A stretch of 64,000 bases of DNA from Talpa occidentalis (lineage: Eukaryota > Chordata > Mammalia > Eulipotyphla > Talpidae), in the NCBI RefSeq assembly GCF_014898055.3, contig NW_023601104.1, positions 69,299,106 through 69,363,105 on the forward strand, given 5' to 3'. The stretch's first letter is position 1, and each line of letters opens with the position of its first letter. Of the stretch, positions 10,851 through 22,485 are shown piece by piece. The notes beneath the pieces are model-generated. The model did no database searches. It was not told the DNA's origin and was given only the letters and a program-made list of their open reading frames with translations. The position numbers and the translations under genes are program-made.

Positions 10851-13793
10851 TCCTGGCCAAGGCTGTCCATGCACTTGTTAGAAGCTCAGCCAGTCTGTCA
10901 TTTCCTACTCACTGTAGATCTGAACACTTGTCAATGACCTTCCTATGACCTGAAATTGTTATTTCTTGACTTGTTACTGCCTTCCACGTGTGGGGACAGA
11001 CTTAGTTCCCTTCCACCTAGATAGAATGTGCCCGATGTCACCTTTGTGGCTCTCCCTCCTTCTTTCCCTTCCTCCCACCTTTCATTTGTTCCTTCCTTCC
11101 TTCTTTCCTTCTTTCATATTTTCAAATTCCTATGCTGAGACTTACTCCACAAACGTGTAGAAGAGAAAGAGCAAAGAAAACAGACTGACTTAAATACTGA
11201 GATTTTCTTTTTAACTTCATGAAGGAGTCCTTTGAACGCAGTGGCCATGGCTCCTCCCTAACCTGTACATTTCAAATCCTGTTTCCAGCTGGAGCTAGAA
11301 AATCTCAGGTGCCCTGGCCCCAAGCCCACAGCAAAACCTGGCTGTGGGCTGTGTCTCCCAGTCCTGGATCAGCAGTGGCAGCCACAGCAGCTGGAAGGAG
11401 AAACAGCCTGGTGGTCCCTGCTGAGGGCATTTAAGTCCATTGCAACAGCCTTGGAACTCACTGGGAAGGGAAGCCAGCCTGAGCCTTCACCTGATGTGGC
11501 CAAGGGCAGCAACAACAAAGAACGACAAGGAACAATTCCTGCAGGCATTGACTGGGCATGGACCCTAGAAGGAAGTGTCTGTCTCCAGGGGCTGGTTTTG
11601 AAACTTTCTGCCTTGACTGAAAACCCAAGGTTCTCAGCACAGGGGATGTGACTCATGGCTGAGAAATTGCCTATGGCCTTGGGTGACATTTACATTGATT
11701 ACCTCTGAGTCACATTTCTCGGAGGAATTTTTTTTTTTTTCACCAGAGGCAAGTTGAAGGAAAATGGCATGCATGGTGGTTTGGAAATAGGAGCGGAAAT
11801 GGGGTCATTTGTGTTATTAGTAGGAGAGTTAAAGACATGCAAGAATGGAAAGAAAAACAAGGCAAAAAAGGAAGGACATTAAAGAGCAGGAATCATCTCT
11901 CAGAGGAGCAGGGAGAAGCGGGTCTCTGGTGGTGAAGGAACGGGCAGCACAGATGGACTCTGCCCCCTGCTTGTTACTGTGATTCCAGAAATTTGGAATG
12001 TAGAGATGAACTGCCACTCACTCCTTTATATCTCAAGCATTTGTTGAACTCCGTTGACATTCTATATTCTGTTCTGGGCACCAGATACAATGGGAACAAT
12101 ACAAACTCCTGTCCTGGCCGGTTGGTCTCAGTGGAGGAGAAGGACAATGAAATAGCAAAGCAAAATCATCATTGAATTCAGCCCTTTTGACTAATTAAAA
12201 GAAGCACGTTCAGAACAGCCAGCTCCGGAATGCTGCAACAGGGGCGCTTTGCAGTGCACGAAGGGAGGAGACATTGAGGGCCCCACCAAGGGCCCCGGCT
12301 TCAGTCGTTCAAAGGTGGGTCTGGAGTCCTGGCTCCCAGTCCCACCCCTGCATCTCCCTTGTCCTGGAAGAACAGACAGGAGCACGGGATGATTGGGGAA
12401 GAGGGAAATTAAGGAGCCCCTTTAGGACCCTTGATCACTCCACCCCATTATGCATCTTCAAAACCTCATCTGTGGTTCAGAATCCTCTTCAAGTAAATGC
12501 AGATCTTGGTTAAGTCATAAACTCCAAAATGGTGTCTGGAAACAGGAAAAGCAATGTCCCAGCTCCAAAGGGATCCCAAACCACCAACAGAAAAACCAAA
12601 CCAAACAGAAAACTTTACTTACTAGATTGGCTTCACTTCTGTGTGACTTGTATTAATGTCTCTGAGGTCATTTCCTGCAAAGGGACCGTTTATAGCCAAC
12701 AGACAGCAGTTTGGGAAGTAGAGGGAGAAAATAGGAGCAGAAAGAGTTAAGGATAGGAATCCAGGAGTCTGAGCTTGCCACTCAGTGAAACCTTGGAGAG
12801 GGAAACAGCCATCTGAGGTGCAGAGAAGGCCCAAGCAGAGCTGGGGCTTAGGAGGAGACTGGGCACCTGAGAGATCGGAAGTCAGCTGCATCGAGGCAGG
12901 GGCTGCAGCGAATGACCAGGATGGCTGCATCTCTCAGAACCTTGAAGGAGCCAGAGGGTAAAGGACTGAGATGCTTCCTGCAACCTGGATGACCCTGGCT
13001 AAGGGGAGGCCAGGCTGGGAGCATCTGGAGGAAGGATCTGTCGGCTGCCTGGCGGCCCTCCTGCTACGGGTGAGGGCAGTTTTGTCTCACTGGTGCCCTG
13101 TGTTCTCTAAACTCAGGTCAGAACTCACTGACACCCCCACACACATAACCTCTGGCCATCTGGCTGCTCTCTTGACCCTACCTTCTGGCCTATCCTTCAC
13201 GGGCCTATCCCCCCAGCTGACCTCCAGCCATCACCGCACACCAATCATTCCCTGCCAGGCAGCCTTGCAGCAAAGTCTTTATTAAAGACAGGAGCAAAAC
13301 ATTGTACTAAAGAGAGAGAGAGGAGAAAGGCAGGCGGGGAGGGGAGAGACAGCAGCATGAAGTTTTCAGCTAAAGGCTGACAGAGACCGGGGCTCGTGGA
13401 GGCAGGAGTGTGTGTGAGGGTGAATAATGCCAACTAAGAGCCCAGCCAGTCCTATGCTCCCTGCTGATCTCTAGAGACAATAGAAGGTGCAGCCCCACAC
13501 ACCTCTCCCTACAACTCCTCTCTTAATCTCTGCCCCCATGTGGTCTCACTCTCCACCCAGCCACAGTAACTAGGTGGGGATTGGGCTCTCCTCTCCCTCC
13601 TGCTTCTGTACATTCCCAAGAAGCTTCATCCTGTTGGAGTGATCTCAGCAACCCTTTCCAAGGCCTCTTTCCATCCATCTGGCCCTCGCTGACACCGTCC
13701 CCAGACATACCCACCAAGGCCAATCAAGAGAACAGCCGGATCATAGACTGATGGCAGCAGAGAGGATGGCTTTGGCTTAGAACTAGGTGCTTT
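10851..13793. other. Unique sequence with minor old repeats
   Basis: Contains a polypyrimidine tract at 11045-11115. A possible decayed mammalian repeat lies near 12030-12170 (CAGATACAATGGGAACAATA is typical of an old, widespread family I cannot name firmly). Several 60-106 codon frames on both strands overlap each other and show no family resemblance. No gene is supported. Confidence 0.4.
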
Positions 13794-13819
13794 TGTGTGT
13801 GTGTGTGTGTGTTGGTGTT

Positions 13820-13850
<31 letters not shown>
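13794..13850. repeat. (GT)n microsatellite
   Basis: About 28 GT units with a central GGTGTTGGTG interruption. Runs of this length can adopt Z-DNA and are often polymorphic. Confidence 0.95.
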
Positions 13851-13852
<2 letters not shown>

Positions 13853-15838
13853 GGGGAGTGGAGATATTGTGCCTATACCTGTGACAAAAAGGACTTGGGT
13901 TTCATAGATCAGAGACTAGAAAGGATCTCTTAGTTGCGCAGTGATCCAAAGGTACGAGTTAAGTCACCCCGGCAGAATCTGTGATTGTGTAAATACCTGT
14001 AATTAATTTACCTCACATATATGTTGTGTGATTTGACTCCTTAGCTGGAAGTGAAAAAAATTATTATTGATTTACTGTTACTTTTGCTTGAAACAGGAAA
14101 CAGAGCATGTGACGTGGTGATGGCCCAGGTCAGTCAGGAGAGTTAGGAGACATTCAGGATATGCCTCTGGAGCCCAGCAATTCTCTGGTTAGAGGAGAAA
14201 CACTGTGCATCGGGCTGGCAATCAGATGAGTCAGGGACAGAAAGGAAAGCTTAGGGTGGAGATGCCCTGTCAGTTGGGATATGGTCTAATATGGGCCAGT
14301 CAAAGCCCATTATTAACATGAATTGCCTTCCTTTATCATCTTTAAAAAGAATTTTTTTCATTATAGATACAATATTAAAATAACCAAAGCAAAAATTGTT
14401 CCCAATCCCATCCTGAGACCAAGTCAACGAAAAACATGCATGACATCCATCAAATATACATTCTATCCATGATGGTACCGAGAACCCCCAGCACATGGAC
14501 ATGACCTGACAGAGGACGCAGGCTGATGAACGAGGGTTTTCCCGGGCTCAGATGCCACCATTCTACCCTCTACCAACTTGTCACCTCTCAAGATGCTTTG
14601 ACTTTGAAACCAAGGAGGAAGGAGACCCACAAGCTCAGCTGAAGCCTCTCTATTCCCATTCTTCTCCCTGTGCCAGTCTATCCCATTGGAACTTTTCCAG
14701 ATCTCCTTGGGGGGCAGGCCTTCCGCTGCATTATGACACAGCTCCTCCATGTTGATGGCAGGGAGTGAATGCAGTGCGAGCCTCTACCACTGAGCAAATG
14801 GGGCTGTGTTGGTGGCTGTTTGGACGCATACATGCTCCTGCATTTCAATGATTTCTTCCTTCCCTAACCAACCTGCTAAATGCAACATTTCCAACCAGGC
14901 TTGCAGGCATTATTGTGAGGCTGGGACCAGCTCACTTCAAATGAAAGCTGCCAGCATCCCCCGCCAGAAGTGAGAGGCACCGGGAGAAATGGAAATTGGA
15001 CAATAGTCTTGTATACTCCCTGCTCTGTCATGGATGGCCTCGGCAGGAAACCAATCAATGGAATCAAAAGAACACGGTTTCCTGTTAACATAGAGCAATG
15101 CCAAATCCACCAGACATGATTATTTCATGCCCTGTGCCAGTCATTGTCAGCCATAGCATAAGTAATAACATATGACGGGGTTTGTGGTTTTAGTGAAATT
15201 TTCTTTTGCTTTTGGCACGACACCACACACCTTCATATGCTTTATTGCCCCTTCCCAAACCTAGGGAGTTTTGTTTTTTTTTCTTTTCTTTTTTAGAGTC
15301 TTTTCCCCCAAAGAACTATATTGGCCTGCTTTGCCGCATACCAGCTCTAAAATCCGCGCCAACTGACTCCCAATTCTCCTTAGCCTTTTCTTAAGCAACA
15401 CTTTTAAAAATATATATTATTATTATTGCATCACATCGGGCTAAAATAAACCCACTGTGTATTGGCCCTTCAACAATCTTGCTTTTCCTCCGAAAATGGC
15501 TAGTTCCCTAAGACTGGCTTTAAGAGAGAAAAACCTCTCACATAATATTTTTCTTACTTTCCAGGCTGATCTGGAAGGTGATGATAGGTCATAAGCCACA
15601 GCCTCTGCAAGGATGTTCCAGCTCCTGGAGCAGACGGGACGTGCATGTGTGCTTGGAATGCAACAGAAGGGGAAAGTTACTAGCGCGCTTTGGATAGGAC
15701 CCTGAATTTTTAACCCTTTTTCCAAACCTAGTGAAAAACCTGGCTCCATGACTCCAGTCAGCCACTCAGAAGTTTCCCGTGAAATGACACGGTTAAGGGG
15801 TGCTGTGAGCTGTCATCTTGGTCACTTGTTTCAGACAC
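13851..15838. other. Unique non-coding sequence, nothing recognised
   Basis: No repeat family or gene identified. Overlapping opposite-strand frames around 14463-14755 are not protein-like to my reading. Confidence 0.45.
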
Positions 15839-15839
15839 T

Positions 15840-16085
15840 TGCTGGCAGTTAAGGGCTTCAGTGCTAGACAAAGCTAGTTCAATTACCAGTTTCCTCTTTT
15901 ACTAGATGTGTGGTTCTGGGTTGATAAACTGTCTGATCCTCAGGTTCCTCACCTGGAAGAAGGGGAAAACACTCTCTGCCAGGGCTGTCATCTCAAATGG
16001 GAGACAAGTGTCACCACTTTGCTCCCTGCTCTGTCGTCAGGAAGTGTCCCTTGTTAGTGCTCAGCAAATGACATAACTGTTATTC
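15840..16085 (+). mobile_element. MIR
   Basis: In MIR sense order: GGCTTCAGTGCTAGACAAAG, AGATGTGTGGTTCTGGGTTG, CTGATCCTCAGGTTCCTCAC, GGGCTGTCATCTCAAATG and GTGCTCAGCAAATGACATAA. Near full length but diverged. Confidence 0.7.
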
Positions 16086-16159
16086 CCAAAGCACTTTGGA
16101 ACGCAGTGGGTCCCCACTCCAGTTGTGTTCGGGAGTGACAGTAAGGAACGTGGGGCTTA

Positions 16160-16420
16160 GGGTCATGGAAGTACCTCTGCCACAAGCAGAGTCATTTCTG
16201 CACCTGATCTCTGTTAATTGCCATAAGAATCCTGGAGAGAGGAGCTGGGCAGTCATTGTTTCCATCTCACAGATAAAGAAATGAAGACCCTTGCATGCTG
16301 CTGGCATTGGCAGAGCCGTTACTGGACCTCAAGGCTCTGGAATCCTTGCTCATGCTCCATCTGCACATCACATTTCCTCTCAGAGCTGAATTAATTAGTT
16401 CTTGGCCTGTCCTCTGTCCC
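16160..16420 (-). mobile_element. MIR-like fragment
   Basis: TCTGTTAATTGCCATAAGAA, TCCATCTCACAGATAAAGAA and GGCAGAGCCGTTACTGGACC match antisense MIR ('ttaatcctcacaa', 'ccattttacagatgaggaaa', 'ggcagagccgggattcgaac'). It faces the sense MIR just upstream, forming an inverted pair of old elements. Confidence 0.6.
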
Positions 16421-16465
16421 CCAAGGGCTTCTCCCTCCCTGTCCTTTCCAGGAAAGGCATTTAAA

Positions 16466-16543
16466 AACACACACACACACACACATACATGCACATGCAC
16501 ACACACACATGTGTGTGCTCTCTCTCACACACACACACACACA
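16466..16543. repeat. Compound (CA)n microsatellite
   Basis: CA tracts broken by ATACATGCACATGC, CATGTGTGTGCT and a short (CT)n segment. The ORFs with HTHTHT on one strand and CVCVCV on the other are repeat artefacts. Confidence 0.95.
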
Positions 16544-16599
16544 TTCCTTGGCCTGAGTTGCCTTGTGGGGTCCCTTAGGAGAGGGGCTACTCAGACATG

Positions 16600-18420
16600 G
16601 GTAGAACCTAAACTATGAGGTGATTTGACTAGCTTTTATCAAAATGTTTTTCCCTGTAAGTCCACTTTTGTAATCTTTCTTTCTCCAGAAAGTTTTTCTG
16701 AAATGCCAATGTATTACCCTTGCAGGCTCCAAGACAAACCCATCCTCTTTCTGCTAAACTTGTTTATTGCTTGAAAAATAAGAAGGAGAACGTGGAGGAG
16801 GGGGCACTTGGGCTGGGTGGGTCTTAGTTCAGGTCCTCAGGAAACAGATTCTGAGATGGAAAGTGGAAGGGTCTGATTGCAGAGGACCCTCAGAAAACGC
16901 CTGAGGGTGGAATAGGGGGGTGGGAGGGGGTGAAGGAATCAGGACTGAACAGAGGAAGGATTAAACAGTAACTGGTTGCCACTAGACTCAACTAATCCTT
17001 CAGAAGCTCTTGGCCTAGGTTTGCCCCTCAGAGTTGCCCTGCCTGCAGGAAAGGGGTTAGGTGTCTGCCAAATTGTCTCTAGAACTGGCAAATTTTTCAG
17101 AACCAGGAATGAGTATTTTTCTTAATAATAGTATTTGCATAGCTGAGTTATATTGTGAATTTTTCTAATCACTTCTGCAGAAAGCTCCAATTGGACTGGC
17201 TGTATAAGTCATTCTGAGTACCCTAGTAGCCATGGCTATACTACTTATTCTTCTTTGGGGAAACCAAACTCCTCAACCCATGCAGAGGGCCCAGCTTGAC
17301 TAGCCTCCAGCTTGTAGGACTTCATCTCTCTGTCTACAATTATGGGTTGAGGGAGGGACACCTGCCCTAAAGCAGAGCCAATTGTGGTGCCCTTTCTCTG
17401 CCACGAGTGATGGTTGAGTGATGTGCCCATGACTTGAGCTGAGCCAATCACAGTTCTTCCTTCAGGACCATCCCCCCCCACCAAACTAAACCTGGTGTGG
17501 GGGAAAAGAAAGAGGTTTTCTCCTCTTTTCCTGTGACCATGAATGTGGTTCTAACGCTTGTGGTAGTTATTTGCAGTGGCACGAAGAAAGTGAGTTTGGG
17601 AGAGCAATGAGAGAAACAGAGATGAAAGTGGGTACATCCTGATGGTGTTGAGACCTTTGTTGCAGTCACCTCTGGTTTTATATGATTTGATAATACGAAT
17701 CAATAATCAATGTATTAGCAATGGATTTCCTGGTTTTCAGAAGATGGTATTAAGCCTCCGAATGTAGTGCATTAGGATATGATCATATATAATGTGGACT
17801 TTCAAGTACATAGAATGTCTTGGTGGGGATTAGGAAAGGATAGAAAATAAAGTCTTGTTATTCTCCCCTCTCCCCCCCACATGCAACGAATCAATGTATG
17901 TATGTGTGATGTATTTATATTCATTTCTCCGGTCGAGCCTAAGGAAGCTAAACAAATTTTCAAATACAGTGTCTCAGGAAGTCACCATCAATAGATGGAA
18001 ATTAGCCTTTGACATGAAACCTTTTCATAGCATCCTTGGAGCTAGTGCTTTTGTGTTTCTTTCAAAAGAAGTTTTTGCGTGTTGGTTTCTATGTGAGATC
18101 GAAAGTTTTTTCAGTGTTTTCTCTCTGCACCCAGGTTTGTTAGCACAAAATCTCATACGACTTTCCCTTAGACCCATCTGAGGGAGAGAAGGCCTTTGCT
18201 TGTCATGTTCTCCTGGCTCCTTCCCCACTACCAAGTGCCAAGGCACATTTCACAAGAATCCCTCTCCTTGAAACTCAGTTTCCCTTTGGTGTGCCAGGGC
18301 CTTAGCTTGAGGATGAGAAAAATAGAGAAGTTGAAGTCTATAGCCTAATTGGTTTGGAATGAGAGAAAGAAAGAAAGTAACAATTTTGGGTATACACATT
18401 TACCCCAGAGAAATTGCACT
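16600..18420. other. Unique non-coding sequence, nothing recognised
   Basis: Contains G-rich patches at 16795-16935. No known repeat and no credible gene. Confidence 0.45.
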
Positions 18421-18429
18421 TCTTTGTTT

Positions 18430-18606
18430 GGGGTGATGGTTGTACTAGTGATGAAAGCAGCAGTGATGGTCAAAGCAGTGGTGTTGATTATGGAGGTAAT
18501 GATGATGGGGTTATTGGTGGTGGTGATGATTTGCCCATGGTGATCGTGGAGATGGTGGGGGTAGTGATGTTGGTGGTGATTGCTGAAGATGGTGGTGGTG
18601 GTGAAG
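18430..18606. repeat. Degenerate TGG/GAT-rich tract
   Basis: An irregular array of GTGATGG, GGTGGTGGTGATGAT and similar trinucleotide-like units on the plus strand. It inflates a 177-codon frame (18414-18947) rich in D, G and S. The downstream part is polypyrimidine-rich and not protein-like, so I treat the frame as non-coding. Confidence 0.75.
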
Positions 18607-20660
18607 GTACATCACACAGGAAAGGGTTTTTACTGCTATCTTTCATACCTGAGGAATTACCACTGATGGTTTCTATAGTTTCTGTTGCTTCTCAATGCAG
18701 TGCTCCTGTGCACAGCGAGCATTTAGCATATGAGGGACTCTGGGTAAAAGCCACACACAGATTCACTCTGTTTTTTTCCTCCCTGTCCCTTGAGCTAAGG
18801 AAAAAGCAACCATCAGGTTGCCATTCCTTCTCCTTGCCTTTAGGGGAGCATTTAGGGTCTCCTCTCCTCCTCTGCTACCCCCTCTTCTACTTCCCCTTCC
18901 TCCTTTTTCTCCCCAGTCTCCAAATTAATCTTAGCAGGGAGTCCTAAAGCAAATGATCATGTTACGAGTCAAAATGTGATAGCCTGTCATCTTTCATTAT
19001 TTCTGATATAAACAAAACTGTCAGAATTCTCTGAGAGCTGCCTTTGGCTCAGGGTGTTCTCTTTGAGGCCGAGAAGATGCATAAGGATTAAAGGAGGCTT
19101 GCTCCAAGGTAATGAAAGGAGCAGAATGGAAGACCAGAACTGATCTCCAATTCCAAACTTATGTGCACTTTTAGAACATGGTGCTTGAGGGGGTTATTGA
19201 TTAAGGCTGTAAAATGTTTACATAATTGTGGCTTATTTGATAAAATAGAGGCCTGGGGGCACTTCATTAGCCAGGTTCATTTTTTTGTGTATGCCCCTGC
19301 AACTTCTTGATTACTTAGATTTGATATGCAATTAAAGAATAATTGCCTGGCTAGTTTCCTGGAGGTTGATACCTTCCATGAACTGAGTTGTTAAAGGCTG
19401 GGAGAATGTTTTCACATGGAAGGACAGTACCTAACTATTGCAGTTGCCTAATTAGGATCTGAGCTACTGTGCCCTCATTTCAGGCACATACACACAAGCT
19501 GTTTTGGAAAAATTTCTTATTCTTCATGTACTTTGGACATGCCTCTCCCTGTCAGTGATCCCAGGTGAGTTGAGTGTAAATGCATCCAAGTGTCTGTTCA
19601 TCAGAGACTGTTTCTGGACCCTCATTCAGAGCAGCCAGTTTTCTGAAGGAGCCACACATTCCACACTGCAAGAGCAGACTGTTCTTTGCTTCGGAGTGCA
19701 GTGTTCTTTGGGGCCATGGTCTTAGTTAAGGACATTTCAGAACTTTAATATTTTGATAACCCATGCTCTATAAACCATTGAATTACATCAGGTCTATTTA
19801 AAAACCCCTCTGGGCAGCTGTTTAAAATGCTGTCACTGCAGTAAGCAATGTGCTGAGAGTCACATGGCAGGTTCGGACCAAGAAAGGGATGGGTTTGTTT
19901 GTTTCTGTAATGCAAGATAGGTTCACCTCAGACTTGCTTTCAGTGAAAAGCCCCTCCATTCCCAGTTATTGCAAAGTCAGGATATGAAGGCCTGACTTCA
20001 GGGTTAAACCTTCTCGTCAGATCAAATTCTTTGTCATTGCATTCTTTGTCATTTAGTGAAATGACCACAAATTGTTAACTTCAGGCTAATATATTTAATA
20101 AGTGAAATCTGGACAATTTCAAGAAGGCAGGCTGGCAGCTTAGAGGATTGGCTGCAGCTGAGTGGTCCCCTGGCTTTTCCTAGGTCATCGCTGGGGGCTG
20201 AGACCACCTGTGGAGCCCCTGTGGGCAACCCCAGACTAATGACTCAGGAAGTCCTGCTTGGCCAGCCCTGCTTCCAGGCCTCTGGATCTGCTGTGGGGTC
20301 TTACAATAGGAGTGGGAGGAGGAGAGAAAGAATATAAGGAGCTCTGATCTGTGGGGAGAAGCCTAGACCTCAGCTTTCCCTTCAGAATGTTGCATGTTGA
20401 CAGGTGTCATGCCTGCCTCTGCTCAGCTCCAGGCCCTTGAAGACGAGGTGCTGCTTCTTTCTTGCTTACAACATATCGAAGATTGGATTACTTGATGCAT
20501 GAATTTGTGAGCATGCATAGCTAAGAGAGAAAAGTTTATCTTCAAACTTACTTAGATCTTTTCAATGGAAAAACAAATTAAAAATTGAATTACTATCTTA
20601 CTTTCAGCAGACTTATACATGTCAAAATCTTAAATCAAATTCCACAGTGTTTGGGATGCA
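18607..20660. other. Unique non-coding sequence
   Basis: A pyrimidine-rich segment lies at about 18820-18920. The block at 19260-19345 carries several TAATT/ATTA-type homeodomain-like motifs and no repeat signature, so it could be a conserved regulatory element. That cannot be judged from one genome. Confidence 0.4.
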
Positions 20661-20681
20661 GAGGGATCACCATTCTCTTTT

Positions 20682-20774
20682 TTTTTTTTACTTTGTGGGA
20701 ATGAACCGGCACTGCAGAGGCTACTGGCAGCCTCTCATCCCAGCGCGTAACCGCTGCACCACCAGGGGAGGCCC
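20682..20774 (-). mobile_element. tRNA-head-only SINE copy with perfect TSD
   Basis: In sense, the element is only the tRNA-related head: GGGCCTCCCCTGGTGGTGCA, an intact A box (TGGTGCAGCGG) and a B-box-like GGTTCATTCCC. It then goes straight to ACAAAGT and an A tail. The family body of about 190 bp is missing. The identical 16-bp flanks ATCACCATTCTCTTTT (20666-20681 and 20775-20790) show it inserted in this short form rather than losing its body later. The extra C in the head marks subfamily B. Confidence 0.9.
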
Positions 20775-20844
20775 ATCACCATTCTCTTTTTAAGAGTCTT
20801 AGCACTCCAATGGTCTTTTTCCTCTCTGGCACATAGTAGGTTCT

Positions 20845-21132
20845 TTATTTTTTAATTTTTAAAAAAGATTTATTTTCATTTATTTATTCATACAAAAGCT
20901 GGGCTGTAGGCCAGAGGTGCAGTGGGTGAGAGGATTCACTAGAGACAAAGTGAGGAACAGAACAGGCAGATTGACTGAAATACACTGCTGAGGGGAGCAG
21001 CAGGTGAGACAGGAGAGGTCTGCTGCGCCATGTTTATTATCTCCATGGCTGGGGATTGAACTCAGGTTGCAGTGGCTGGTGATAGCTTGATAACACTGAG
21101 ACTTTAACCCCTGCACCACCAGGGAGGTCCCG
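20845..21132 (-). mobile_element. tRNA-derived SINE, full length with TSD
   Basis: T-rich end AAAAAAGATTTATTTTCATT, family body, and head CACCACCAGGGAGGTCCC. The TSD TAGTAGGTTCT is at 20834-20844 and 21133-21143. The head spacer is of the A1 type (GATAGCTTGATAACACTGAG). It lies 54 bp from the TSD of the head-only copy, in the same orientation. Confidence 0.95.
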
Positions 21133-21179
21133 TAGTAGGTTCTCCATGAGTTTGTTGACTCATTCATGAATCCAAATTA

Positions 21180-21300
21180 AGGGCAGAACCTTGGAGTCAA
21201 TAACTGAGCTTGAATCTCAGCCTCTCATTTACTAGCTGTACAACCTGGGGCAGGTTAATTAACCTTTTCATGCTGGGAAGAATAGGTAGGATGAAGCATG
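21180..21300 (+). mobile_element. MIR fragment
   Basis: TTGGAGTCAATAACTGAGCT, TTGAATCTCAGCCTCTCATT, TACTAGCTGTACAACCTGGG and GGTTAATTAACCTTTTCATG match the core of MIR in sense. Confidence 0.75.
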
Positions 21301-21610
21301 CCATACTGTATATGGTCGTGTGATCTATATTATTGAGATAATGCACACATATATCATGCATAGTCTACTCCCCATTGCATTTGTCCCAGGGTATCCTGAG
21401 GGGACTGTCCAAGGGAAAAGAGCTGCTGCACCTTGGCCTTGGCCAGATGAGCAATGAGAGCAGGCAGTTGTGACAATTCAGCTTATCTGCAAGTCTAGGG
21501 TGTGCAGGGGAGCAGGTGGGAAGAGGTTGCTCTCTCCTCTCTCAGCCATGGGAAAAAAAGACAAATCGGTGTCTCCCAGGTCCAGGCCCCAGGGAAGAGC
21601 TCTGGGATAG
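21301..21610. other. Short unique stretch
   Basis: No feature identified between the MIR and the L1 insertion. Confidence 0.4.
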
Positions 21611-21618
21611 AAGGTGTC

Positions 21619-21870
21619 TGCACCCCTGTGTTTATAGCAGCACTATTTACAATAGCTAAGCTTTGGAAACAATACAAATGCCCAAAAATAGATGACTGGA
21701 TCAAGAAGATGTGGTACATATACACCATGGAATATTACTCAGCATTCAAAAAAGATAAACACATGCAATTTGCAGCAACATGGATGGCGCTGGAAGGGAT
21801 CATGCTCAGCGAAATAAGCCAAAAAGAAAAAGAAAAATACCGGATGGTCTCACTCATAGCAGGAATCTAG
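21619..21870 (+). pseudogene. L1 ORF2 C-terminal remnant
   Basis: About 83 residues, in frame to a TAG stop. The hallmark end of mammalian L1 ORF2p is visible: a WYIYTMEYYSAFKKD block, then FAATWMALEGIMLSEIS and a final VSLIAGI. The endonuclease and reverse-transcriptase domains are absent because the copy is 5' truncated, so it is non-functional. The open frame extends upstream into host DNA by chance. Confidence 0.93.
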
Positions 21871-22062
21871 AAAACTTAAATAAGGGACCAGGAAAAAGAA
21901 TAACTATAAGAAGAAAATATCAAAATCAACAAACAACTATGAACCAGAGGCACTCTATGGGGGGTAGGGGGTGGGAGGGGAGGGATTGGGGTCAAAATAA
22001 GGGTGTTGTAATTGTATGGGGAGTATAAAAATAAAATTTAAATTAAAAAAAAAAAAAAGAAT
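21619..22062 (+). mobile_element. 5'-truncated young L1 (ORF2 end, 3' UTR, A tail)
   Basis: Starts at TGCACCCCTGTGTTTATAGC and carries the ORF2 C-terminal coding end. The 3' UTR has a G-rich stretch at 21957-21991 (five or more runs of three or more G, a potential G-quadruplex, a known trait of L1 3' UTRs), then AATAAAATTTAAATT and an A tail. A likely short TSD AAGGTGTC is seen at 21611-21618 and 22063-22070. L1 supplies the reverse transcriptase that also mobilises SINEs. The second young copy is at 41021-41665. Confidence 0.92.
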
Positions 22063-22069
22063 AAGGTGT

Positions 22070-22485
22070 CAGGGTCGCCCGCGCCGAGGCTCCTGGGCTT
22101 TGGCTCGGGAAGCATCTCCTGCTCAGGCGAACCCGTGCCCTCGCTCGCGCGCATCTCTGATCTGCGCTGAGCAGGCCCCTGGCGTCTGGGAATCTTTCAC
22201 GGGGCCACGGGGGCTGCCAAGGCATTCCTACCCGCAGACATTTGTGTATTTTGAACAGAAAAAAAGAGTGCACAAAACAAAGCCACAGCAACCGAGGGAA
22301 ATGTGACTCAAAGACAGTCTGCTTATTCAGAGCAAAACCAAATGCGCTGCAGCAACCAGCGCTGCCCGTCCTCACGCATGCAGGGGCCTTGAAAAGCCCA
22401 CTCCCTGCGGACTGGAGGGCCAGTGGTGTTGGGGATCCCAGCAGGAGGCCCCGAGGAGCTGTCACCCCGCCTCGACCTTGCTGAG
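22070..22485. promoter_or_regulatory. CpG-rich block (candidate CpG island)
   Basis: I count about 16 CpG dinucleotides in 22074-22234 and about 25 over the whole block, against a CpG-poor background outside the SINEs. The block starts directly after the L1 TSD. It has no visible SINE, LTR or simple-repeat origin. CpG retention suggests an unmethylated regulatory region or first exon. The 140-codon minus frame across it is probably a consequence of high G+C. No TATA box or splice site was fixed. Confidence 0.5.

Noticed and set aside
18414..18947. 177-codon plus frame
   Set aside because: Its first third is a TGG/GAT-type repeat and the rest is polypyrimidine-rich. No domain is seen.
20682..20774. 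A functional tRNA gene
   Set aside because: It has A/B boxes, but the head matches the 5' part of the SINE family, the B box is altered, and an A tail with TSD shows retroposition.
22043..22465. 140-codon minus frame
   Set aside because: It runs from the CpG-rich block into the L1 A tail (poly-F end). It is explained by high G+C and a homopolymer, with no family resemblance.
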